64,000 nt of DNA from Nocardia sp. NBC_01730 (lineage in GTDB: Bacteria; Actinomycetota; Actinomycetes; Mycobacteriales; Mycobacteriaceae). The notes beneath the pieces were generated by a model. It saw only the letters and a list, made by a program, of their open reading frames with translations, was not told the DNA's origin and searched no databases. The DNA is taken from assembly GCF_035920445.1 (NCBI RefSeq), contig NZ_CP109162.1:6944001-7008000 (forward strand), read 5' to 3'. Below are positions 40,201 through 52,200 of this stretch, piece by piece; position 1 is the stretch's first letter, and every line of letters starts with the position of its first letter. The position numbers and the translations under genes are program-made.

Positions 40201-43200
40201 CGACCGGGCCAGGGTGCCGTGGGAAACCGTCTGCGACCTGCTCGCAGGCCGCCAGGTGGAGGCCGCGGACGAACAGGCGATCCTGCAGGCGGCCGCCGAC
40301 CTCGGATTCACGGTGCCGAGGCCTCAGGAGACGTGGGAGGGCGTGGCTGGGGCGGAGGTGTCCGGGGTGGCCGTGTCCGGAGCGGCCGTGGCCTGGGTGG
40401 CGGGCGCCGACGCCCCTGCGGTCAGCAGACTGAACAAGGGCAAGGTCGTACGGGTCGAAGAGAAGCAGGTGCGGATCTACGCGGCGGCCCGCATCCTCGG
40501 CTTCCAGTTGCCGCAGCTGGGGTTGTGGACCGCGATCGCCGCCGCCGCCGACGTCCCGATCGGTGTCGTCGTCGCTGCCGTCGAAGGACACCCGGTGACA
40601 GCGGAGCTGCTGCCGCGGGTACGCGCTGCCGCGCAGCGCTACGGCCTGCCGCTGCCGGAAAAGGCTCGAGGAGCCCTGGATTCCCAGTTCGCCGTGACGG
40701 CCGAGCACGTGGGGACGGCCGCCGGAGTGTCCGCGAACCGGGTCGCCGAGGTGCTCGACCAGAAGACGTTGGGTAGTAAGCCGGACGAGCCGGCAATCCT
40801 CGCCGCCGCAGTGCAATTGGCCTGGAAAGACGCGCCAGAGGCGCTGCGTAAGGTGCTGACGAACCCGAACCTCGTCACGGCCGTGGCAGCTGAAGTCGGA
40901 GTGGATCACAAGGTAGTCGCGCGAGTGCTCGATGGCCGCATCTCCGCCCGCTCGGACGTCGGTGTGAAGGTGCTCGACGTGATCCGCCGGGCGGGCTACC
41001 CGGGTTCCACCCCGCGTGGCACCGGATTCGGTGGCTTGATGGGCGCGATCCTCGCGTTGCCGCTGCTGATGCTGGCCCAGAACGGCGGCGGCCGGGACGG
41101 AAACTCCGGGCCGGTCCCGGACGGGGTCGGCGACGGGACCGCCGCGGCCGTGCCGGACGAGGATGAGCAGGCCCGCCGAGCGCTGCTGCGCAGAGTGCAG
41201 GCCGGTGACCGGGCGGCGTTGCGCGAGTTCCGCTCCCCGCAGCGCGATGCCGCGGTGCTGGCGTGGCTGGAAAACGAGGTGGACGGCAAGGAATTGCCCC
41301 GCCGGCTGCGCGAGCGGGTGTTCGACCGGGTCGTCGCAGGGACGCTGCCGGAGGGACGCAATGTCAGCAGCTGGCTGGGCAGCCAGATCGGCATTGTGGT
41401 GGCCGAACACAAACGGTGGCAGGTGTTCACCCACCAGGTGTGGGCGGCGTTCGTCGGGCCGAGGCGTCGCAGTACAGCGAAAGTACCGGGTGGGCCCTTG
41501 GCCGGGGGCGCGCCAGCGGTGCTGGTGGCCGTGCTGCAACAACTGCCGCCCGACCAGGGGTGGGTGCTGCAGCAGCGGTTCCTGCCGGGCCGGGAAGACC
41601 TGGTCGATCCGACGCAGGCGCAGGTCGAGCGGACCGGGGAGCAGCTGGCCGCACTGGAGCGGGAAGCCGTGCGGGCCTTCGTCGCCGAGGCGCGCACACA
41701 ACTGAACCCGTATTGGCTGTTGCGGGATGTCACCCGCACCGAGCGTGAGCTCGAAGCGGAGTTCGCGCTCGTCGAAGACGCCGAGTCCGAGCACGCCGAG
41801 TCCGAGTCGCCCGAACAGGCCGCGTGGTTGTTGTTCGACTCGGAATTCGACCGGGTGGCCGAGCAGATCGCCGCCGCCGGGCACGAGGCGTATCAGGAGC
41901 TGTACCGCATCGACGACGACGCGGACGGCAATCCCCGCTACGACGCCCAACTGCGGATGCGGGACGGCACACCGATCCCGGCGCGGACCTCGCTCGCCGA
42001 GCTGGGCGACGCTGCCGTCGACATCGCGAAGACGACCTTCGCCGAGTTGCCGCCGTACTGGCAGTGGCAGAACCTGACCCAGGCCAGGACGGCGCTGCGG
42101 CTCGCACTGGCCGCGCAGCTCGCCGGCGTCGACTTGCACGACCCGGGAGCGGTCGAATTCGTGGCCGCGCAGCTGCAGGAGCACTGGACGCGGACGAAGG
42201 TCTTCGAGCAGCAGCGCGGCCAGGTAACCGACGTCGCGGCCGAGAAGTTGGGTCCGTTCGACGGGCTGACTCCCGGCGAGGACCTGCACCCGGCGGAGCG
42301 GGCGAAGACCTCGGCCGCGGCAAGGCTGGCGGTGGACTCGGCGATCCAGCTGGCGGCCGTGACTTCCGCGGCGGTAGCGCCGCGACCACTGGACCACACG
42401 ACCTGGCAGCAGCGCCGGCAGCAGCTGAGCGGCGGTTACGCGGAACTGATGCGTTGGTACGGTTGGCCCGGCCTGCGGCTGTCGCGGACCCCACAGGCCG
42501 CGGCCGACGTGGTGACGGCCGTGCTGGACCAGGTGTTCACCGATGGGGCCGAAGACCTGCGGGTGACGACCACCGAACAGGTGCAGGGCGTGCCCGGTTC
42601 CCGGGTGCTGCGGGTCGACTTGGTGGTCGACGGTCCGGTTCCGGAAGAAACGGTGGCCGCGATCCTGCGCCGGGCCGACCAGTCGGATGTCGAGACCACC
42701 GCGGAAGGGACCCGGATCTGGGTCGAGTTCTACGAGCGCCCCGTGGTCGACTCCGCTTTGCCCGGGCATCGGATGGTCCGCAAGCGGTTCGGCCGCAGCA
42801 CCAACCGCGAAGAACGGCATAGGGAGCTGTCGCAGGCTCGGCGTATGGTGCGCGCGCTGATGGAGGCGCACCCGGGTGGTTGGCCGGAAGGCAAGATCGA
42901 CGATGCGGAATCGCTGGTGTCGGAAGTCGCCGGCAACGGGTTGGACCACACCGACGGTGAAGTGGAACTCGAGGTCACGATCACCGATGACCGGATTCTG
43001 GTGCGCTGCTATGACACCGACACCGGACGCCCGTTCGTCGACGACCCGACCGCCACCGTCGCCGCGGAGCAGGAGTCGCTGGAAGCCTGGGACGACCTCG
43101 ATCTGGGTGAATTGGCCTCGGGCTTCATCGACATCGCGGTGCTCGATGAGGCGGTGGGCGGTGAGCGCAGCCGCGGCAAGACGTTGCTGGACGGGCTCGC

Positions 43201-46200
43201 CGACGCTTACGGCTGGCACCCGCTCGACGCCTACGAGCGACGAGATCTCCGCCCGAACGATCCGAAGCAGACCTTCGAGAAGGGCGCCTGGTACCTGATC
43301 TACGCCGCCGACAAGCCGGTGCCTGCGAAGGCCGAACCGGCTACCGGCGAGGGGTACCCGCCGGTCACGCCGCCGGCGGCGGCGACCATCGCAGAACAGC
43401 TCACCGTCGGGGTCATGTTCGGCGAATCCGACACCGACCCGTACGGGACCCGCGGTCTGGTGGCCGAACTGCCCGGCAGTGCCGATGCCGAAGCCCGGGC
43501 GCTGACCGCTGCCGTGGCTGAAGCGGTGCTGTCTGCCGTGGACGACCCGGACCGGATCGCCGCTGAAGAAGCTGCCCGCGACGTCGAGCCGGACCTGTAT
43601 CTGGCCGACGCGACCACCAAACGCGACGAGTCCGGACGCGTTACGCACGAACTGAACCTGGTCGCCCGCACTCACAAGCCCGAGGCCACCGTGCGGCTGG
43701 TGGAATCCGAACCGCCGACAGTGGACGTGACCACCACCCTGTACCCGGGCGATCAGGGCCGCGTCGACGGGGTCAAGGGCGCGATGCGCGCGCTGACCCA
43801 GGGCTGGGCGACCGAGCAGTCGGCCCTCGATGCGGCGCTGGCCGGGATCGACCAGCGGGTCGACGAGATCACCGGGGTAGCCGACGCCTGGGGCCGGGCT
43901 CGGGTAACCATGACAGGCGAGCCGGGCAACCGGACGGTGACCGTATGGGTCGCCACTCAGCGGAATTTCCTGGGCTGGACCGTTTCCGAGGTCGACGGGA
44001 CCAGGACCGACGCCATCGCGGACGCAGAGGTCGAGCAGCTGCGCTCAGCGGGGGCAGCGCGGATCCGGGACATCCCGCTCGGCGAGGCCTACCAGGATGC
44101 GTTGGGCTCACCTTCCGGTGAGCGCCCGTCGCTGGTCGGCACGCCGATGCCCGACTCGGGCCCGGTGCCGCAGCACTCGGCGGTCCGGCAGGACCTGATC
44201 TGCGGTGGTGAGGTGCAGCTGCGGTTCCAGCAGCTGGTCGGTGCCCGGGGAGCCGACGACATCACCCCGATCCAGGTAACCCCTCGGCTGGCGATGAACG
44301 GCATGTCCGACGTGGTCTTGGCAGCCAACCTGCCCGCCGGTCGCCGTGCGGGTTGGCGGGACCGGCCGTTCGGCTGGGGTGCGACCGGGTTGCTCGCGGC
44401 GGTGGACCGGGTGCGTGTCGACGGCCTCGGCGCGGTCGCGGTGGTGGCCGACCACGGCTCTATCGGTGCACACGCCGCCGCCGTGATGCGGGTGAACCAG
44501 GAGCTGGCCGACGCGAACCGGGAGCTGGAGGGCCTGGTCGGCGAAGTGGTGGTGTTCGACAACGCCGACCCGATCGCCCGCGAGAACGGCGGCTGGATCG
44601 TCGGCCGCGAGGCGATCGCCGCCTGGGCGGTGCGCGCAGGCGGTCGTAATGCCGTGATCCAGGGCATCGAGCTCGACGCGGACCTCAACCCGCTCGTCCA
44701 ATTCACCGACCGCCCGAGCATCGGCCTGGAAGGTGTGATCGGCGCCCAGCCGGATGCCCCACGCCTCGCGGAGCGGGCGGAAGTCCTGGTGCGGCAGGTG
44801 TTGGACCGGGCCGGGATTCGGTACGTGTCGGACATGTTGGCGACCGGCGACCTCGACGACGCGCGGCGGAAGGCGTTGGTCAACCGGAAGCTGTGGAACG
44901 ACTGCAGCGACGTCGAGAAGCGGGCGCTGCTGACGCTGCACCCGGATGTCATCGGTGAGGCGGAAGGCATCCCGTGGCATATGCGCGACGAGGTGAACCG
45001 GGCCGAGCTGAAACGGCTGTGGGACTGGGCTGTCGAGGAAGGCATGGCCGACCAGGCAAAAGAACTGGATCGAGTCCACTTCGCAGTGGAGCAGGTTACA
45101 GGCTGGGCGAAAGAACGGTTGGCTGGCAGCCCGTCGGTGTCGCTGTTGTCCTTCCCGCGGCTGGGAGATGCCCGCACGCGGGGTCGGACGGTACTTGGAT
45201 ACGGGGCGGAGCACGCGGACCAACAGATCGCCTACGTGCCGAGAACCGTACGACTGAACGGCAGGGCGGACACGCTGGGAACCACCGCGGTGGATTCCGC
45301 GAAGCGTTTCGACACCGAACGACAGCGGGATGTTCCGCTGTCGATGCTCGCGGTGTTGCGCCTCGACTCGGCGAACTCCGCGCACGCCCGGGCCCCGCAC
45401 ACCGAGGACCTAGTGCGCGCCGACAGCGAAGACCTGGCCCGGCGGATGGTGGCCGCGGATGCGGTGTGGCAGGCGGAAAATCCCGAACAAGACCCCGGCC
45501 TGCGGCGTGTCGAACTGGTGGGTGAAGACGACGGCGACGCGGTGGTGACTGCCGCGGCGGTCGGCGGCCTGTTTGCCAACGACATCCGCAGCGGCCGGAC
45601 CACCGGGTCGGACCGGTCCTCGGCCGAGCGGGAGTTGTTCGACGCACTCCCCGAACCCGACGCTGAGGCGGAAACAGCGGTGCGGGAGCAGGAGCGTCTG
45701 ATCCTCGACCGCCCGCTGCGCGATATCGCCCGGCAGTGGGCCCGCTGGAGCGAGACAGAACGGCAGCGTTTCACCAGTGCCCGGCCGGAGTCGGCCGCGG
45801 CGGCGGATGGCATCGTGGGAGCACACCGCGCCGCGGCCGTGCTGCGCATACTGCAGCTGCAGGTGAGCGACCAGCGCCTACAGCGTGAGTTGGCCGGCAT
45901 GGGCATCGCCGAACAGGCCGATGATCAGCTACCGCACCTGGAAGCCCTGGTGGACACGCTGGCCCGGGCCAAACGGTGGATCGAGGACAGGACACAGGGG
46001 GTCCTGCAGCCGCTGGCGTTGCCGCTGCCGAATGCGGACTCGTCGCGGCGGTCCGCCGTGGCCACTGCGGACACCGGAAGTGCCACGGAGATCACGGTTT
46101 TGGTGTTCGCGCAGGAGCCGGCACTGGAAGCGTTGCGGGCGGGGATGAACCGGGCCGTCGCCCATCACCACGAGCGGGCTGGTGGGGCCCGGGATCACGC

Positions 46201-49200
46201 GGTGGTGGCCTGGCACGGCACCGACCCGCACCGGTTGGCCGCCGATCTGGCGAGCCTCGTCGAAGCCCGCCGACAGCTGGCCGATGCTCAATATGTGCCG
46301 GGCAGGCCGGTGATCCGGGTGATCGCCGTCGACAGCGCCGACGACCTCGTGCGCGCGGCGTTGGACGACGAAGTGGTGACCGGCTGTGGGTTCCGGGCCG
46401 GGGAATTCACGTCCGAGGGATGGGTGTCGGATCCGGCATCCGAAGGCCGACCGTCGCCGGACCGCACGTCTGTTGCGCCGGTCGTCCCGGTCGTGCCGCC
46501 GCCGCTGGCCGAACCGGTGGAAAGACTGAACCGGATCCGCCGCGAACTCGGCTCCGAGCACGAGGACATGGTGCAGGAGCTGGCTGCCCGGATCCGGTCA
46601 GAAGGCAGCGACTACGTCCGCCCGGACCTGGACGCGACAAATCTGGCGGTCGCGGATTCGCCGGCGTGGGTGGAATGGAACGCCCTGCGCGTGGCAGCGG
46701 AGGCGGAACTACGCGACGTACCGGGCGTCAAGCCTCCGCCGCGGTTCGGGTTCGAGGCCGGCTGGCCCACCACACTGAACAACTGGCTTACCGAACTGAA
46801 AGCCGACCCCGACACCTCGGCGGCGTTGGCCGCGGTGGCGGAGAAGTATGCGTTCTTCCTCCGTACCCAGCACCAGCTCCTACAGGTCGTGGCGTCCGCG
46901 AAACGCTTGATGCGGATCGACCTGTTGGAAAACCTGCTGCACCAGGGATATACCGCTCAGGAATACGGTCTGGCTCGAGAAGGCGTCTTCGAATGGGCGG
47001 TGGATCAGGCCGACCGGCTCGAACAGGTGCACCGCGAGCTGCGGAAGTTCGCTCCCCGTCCACTGCCCGGGACAGTGCGCGGTGAGCGCATTTCGCTCGG
47101 AGAGCACTACGGCAACGAACATCCGGAACAGGCCGTGCAACGGTGGCGCAACGAGTACCCCATTGTGCGGAACCAGTTGCAGACCGCACTCGACGGCCTC
47201 GACCCGGAAAAGCTGTCCCCGGAAGCGCTGGTCGAGCGGTCCCCGGATCCGGCGCGGCATCCGGATGGCCTGGACGAAAACGCCATAGAGCGATTCGCGT
47301 TGGCGATGCGGTTCGAGCTGTTGCGGCAACTGATCGCAATGGACGATGCGGAGCTCGACCGTGTGGCGCGGATCGTCCGCGGCAACCGCGAGTTCAGCGA
47401 CATCCTCTACCAAGTGGACAGCCGAGCTGCGGAGTATCGCGTCCACATTGCGGTGGGACCTGAGCTGACCCGGATCCGGAATGAGGAAGCCGATTACGTC
47501 CGGCCGTTTGCGCCCATCCTGGCCGAGCGGATCGCCGAGGCCGGGATCGATCCGACCGACCCGGAGCAGGCTCGGGCACAGCTGGTCGACATGCGCGACC
47601 GGCTGGACGAATCCGAATCCGGGGCGACTCGGCGCCGAAGGCAGCTGAACGAGCTGGTGGCGTCCATCGACACATTCCTCGCCGCGCGCAATCGGCTGCA
47701 CGACATCGAAGCGGTGACCACACTGCGCCGCCGGGTCGCCGCCCACCGCGCCGTGCTCGCCGAACAGTTCGAGGTCGTGCGCCGCGAACACCTGGCCCGG
47801 TTCCGCGAGGACGACAACCGGCTGCCGGAGACAGTGACCGAACCGGACGCACTGGCTGTGTTGCGCCGCTGGCACGCCGACGCCGAGCCGACCGGTCCTG
47901 GCCGGACCGGATTCGACCCGACCCGCCGGCATCGCGGTCTGGGCCGGTTGCGGCAGATCGCCGAAGCACACTTCAGCTGGGCCGAGCCGGAAGAACAGCT
48001 CACCGCGGCCGCGGAAACGCTGGAAGTGAAAGCGGCGCGGCGGCAAGAGGTCCGAGAAGCCCAGCAAGAAATCGACACCTTCAGGGCCCCGCCCGATGTC
48101 CTGCGCGACAGACACGAAAGCGAGCGCCAGCGGCTGTATATGCTGATCGGCCCGCTGGAGGTGGAAGAACTCGGCCTTTCCATAGAGGAACTGACCACCC
48201 AACAGGTCCGGAATCTGCTGGAGCAGCAGAAGCTGCCGGAGCGGGCGCAGCGTATCGCCACAGGGTACGTGCGATTGGGTGAGTTCCTCGCCGACGCCCC
48301 CGCTGACGAGGTATTCCGCACCGCCGCCGCGGAATTCGACCGGGCCGACCGGGAACTGACCGCACTGCTGGCCGACACCGCGACGATGCGCCCGGCTCCG
48401 GCGACCGCTACCCCGCCGGCCGATGCCGACCTGGCCGACTACGAACACCCGCCCACCGGCGCGGCACACCTGGCCGGCAAGATCTGCGTCCCCTTGGTAC
48501 ATGCGGTGCTGCACGCGGTGATCGATGGTCCCGCCGCCGCCCGGATGCGCCCGGCATCGCAGCACGACGCGACCATCCGCGCCCAGGGCACGTCCGACCT
48601 GGAAATGGCGGCCGGCCTGGATGCCGACTTCCGCACCGACCCGCTCGGTATCGGCCAAGCGGGCCTTGCCGCGGCGGTAACCGAAATCCGCAACGGCAAG
48701 CACGCCCTCGCCGGTGTGATGAACCGAGGCCGGCTGGGTGACCACGCCTTCGCCGTGGTCACGGTGACACAGAAACTGCTCGACGAGAACCCGGTACTGG
48801 AGGATCACGGTGTCGTAGTCGGCGACATCGTCGTCCACGACAACGGCTTCCCCGGCGCGATCGCCGGCCGGTGGATCATCGGCGAGGCCGTCGACACCTG
48901 GGTGCAGGAAGCGGGCCGCAGCGTCGGCCAGGTCGACGCCATCGTCTTCGACGGCCCCCGCGACCCGGAGATCCCACTGCACGGCCGTCAACCCCACGGC
49001 ATGGCCGAGCATCGGATGATCGGCCACCGGCCGAACCGGGAAACGGCGAATGCGTTGGCGCGCAGCCTGAATGACGCGGTCGCTGAATCCAACGATGCCG
49101 AGATACGGCAGCTGCGTGCGCAATTGGCGCAGCACGGTCCGGGCGCGGTGTCTCGGCAGGTGTTCGACACGCTGTCGGAGACTGCCCGACACCTCATCGC

Positions 49201-52200
49201 TCGCGACGAAATCTCCCCGGGCGTGCTCACGTTCGCCGACGATGAGGCCGCCTTCGATCATGCTGTGGACCGGTGGGGTCGTCGGCTCACACCGGAGCAG
49301 CAAGCGCAGTTGCCGTGGGCCGAGGGGGGTGGCAACCTCGGTTTCTACAGTAGGTTCGCCGTCCTGGACACCTATCTGTCGAAGTCGTCGGACCAGCGCG
49401 CGCTCGACGACCCGGCCATCGTCGATGTCCTGCGCACCGATCAGCTTCTCGAGGGGACGCAGCGGCTCGAACGCGACATCATGGCGGTCGGTAAGGTGCT
49501 TGCCGGCGACGAGGGTGACAGGCGGGGCTGGCGCACCCACGCCGGGTTCATCTCCGTCGAAATCACCGAGACACCGTCGGATCGGCTCGGCGAATCCGAC
49601 CTCCAGTACATCCGGGTTCCGAAAGGCGCCCAGGTCTTCTGGGATGCCAAGGCGCGCATGCTTGTTCTGCAACGGGATCTGGATATCGCCCAGACCCGCA
49701 CCTTTGTCGACGAGACAGGCCGTCGCCATGTGTACAGCATCGCGAAATGGCTGGGCGTCAGCACCCCGGGCCCCGTTGTGGCCACCGGCCCCCGGCTGGC
49801 GGAATCCGCCCCACCGGCTCCGCCCAGGCCTTCCCGCGCCGTGTCGTCGTTCGCCGCGCCGAGTGTCCCGGACACCCCCTGGGTGCGGCACCTGGTGTCC
49901 GATGAGCCGCCGATCTGTGGCGCGTTGGTGCAGCAGACAACGAAGGCGGCATTGGGGCCGAAGGGCGCCCGGATGTCTTCGGTGCACGACGACGAGGTGC
50001 GGATCAACGGGATGCGCGCCAAGACTTATGCCACCGGCCTGAATGCGGGGTGGGCGCAGCATCCGATCGGACAGGGGACGACCGGGTTGGCTGCTGCGGT
50101 ACATGAGGTTCGCCGCCGCGACAAGGGCGGCCTGGGCAAGAGAGCCGTCGCCGGAACGATGAGCTTCGGCGCACCGGGGGGGAAGGTGATCGGCGCGCAT
50201 GCCTTCGCGGTGCTCCAGGTCACCGTCGATCTGTTGCTGGAATACCCGGAACTGCGGGATCTGGCCGAGGCCAAGGGCAAGAGGCTGACCACCGGTGACA
50301 CGGTGGTGTACGACCCGGCTCATCCCGGGGCCGAGCACGGCTGGGTGATCGGCGACGAGGACGTGGACGACTGGGCCCTGCAGGCGGGCAACGGTGTGCA
50401 GGACGTGCACGTGATCGTCTTCGACGAGTTCGGCGACCCGGAAGAGGAGCTCACCGAGGACACCGCCGACCGCGGCCCGCAGGGCATCTGGATCGGTGCG
50501 CGCCCGGTCGGCGACCGCCCGCTGGAAGGCGCCGACGACGGTTTCCTCTTCGAGTACAGCGCCCGGGACGGTTCGCAGGAGCGGGCGTTCGCGGGGGTGG
50601 ATGCCGGCGGGGTGTTGACCTTCCGGGTCTGGGCCACCGGCCAGACTCCCAGCGGAGAGCGGCTGTTCGATCACCTGATGGAAGCCGTCGGCGGCTTGGT
50701 GCGCGCGGTCCGGGTCGAGTGGGGACCGCACGGGGACGGGATGACCGACAACCTGGCGGCGTTCAACGAGGCGGTAGCGGCCGCGCTCGAAGTGGATCCC
50801 GACGCGGACCTGGCAGAGGTGCTGCGCATGGCCGCGCGGGAGACCTGGGCCGGGAGGATGGCGGGCCGCAGTCAATACGGCTTCACCGAGGTGAGTGTCG
50901 AACGTCTGGAAGGCACGCCCGGCGAATACACCGCCGTAACGGTGTCGTTCACTCGGCCGACGGAAGACATCACCTCTTGGGATGTCGTCTGGTCGGTGCT
51001 CGGGACCGTGCTGGACGGCGACGGCGACGGGGTCGCCGGTGCCTACCAGGACCCGACACAACTACGGGCACTGTCCGACTGGGACGCACCGCTGCCGGAT
51101 CACATCCAGGTTTTCGTGCGCGACGAAGACGGCACACCGCGGTCGTTGCTGCGTATGGCGGTAGCCGAGGAGCGGGCCACGGTCGAACTCGCCGTGTTGC
51201 CTGGTCGTCCGGAGCTGATCGGGTTCGCGATGCGGTTGCTGGCGACACCGCCGACCGTGCACACCGAGGATCCGTCGGACGAATACAGTCGGCCGGCCGA
51301 ACTGATCGCCGGATGGCGCAATCCCAAGTCGGTCGACCGGCTCCTGTCCGCGATGGCGGCGCACACCGCCAGCCTGGACGCGGACGAGGGGGGCTCGATC
51401 ACCTTCACGGTGACCGGGGCCCACGGCGCGCGACTGCTGGTCGTCGCGATCACCACGGCAACCGGATTCACCACCACCCTGCACCTCGGCGAGCACGACG
51501 GGTTGTTGGAGAAGGTCGCTGGTCAGCCCGGTCCCGCACGGGCTGTTGCGGCTGCCACCGACGACGGCAACCTGCCGCGGCCGGAGTATGACGGTGCGAC
51601 GGGCCGTCCCGTCACACCGTCGCAGCAGCTGACAGAAGCAGAAGCGGCAGCGGCGCTGCGAATGCGCGCCCGCCGCGACGCCGTGGCCGACGACCTGGGC
51701 AACCTCGCCGACCCGGACGACACTGCCCGGGAACTGAACCGGGCGCTCGCAGAGCACGCCCGCGCCACCGACACTGCGCGCCGGACCCGGCGCCTGCGCG
51801 CGGAAATAGTCCGGCTGAACACACTATTGGGGCACGCCCGAGCCACCGACCCGGTAGGCCGGGAACGGCGTCTGCGCGCGAAGATAGCCCGGCTGAGCAC
51901 ACTGCTGGGTGACCTCGGCCCGCTGGAAGTGTCCGCCAAGACCTTCGCCGGACTGTCCCGCGCGGGCAAACAGGCCGTGGCGCTCGCCGAAAACGCCCAG
52001 AACACTGTGGTTTTCAGTCACGACCAGGCCGCCTACGACTACGCGGACACCGTGTTAGACGCCCCCGCGGGCGCGGGCGCGACGACGCCGACAGCCATGC
52101 TGCTGGTCGGCCCGCTACCCGTCGGCACCAGCATCAACCCCGCCCGCCCCGGAACCTTTTCCGGGGCACGAATTCTCACCGAACACGGGGCCGCTTGGGA

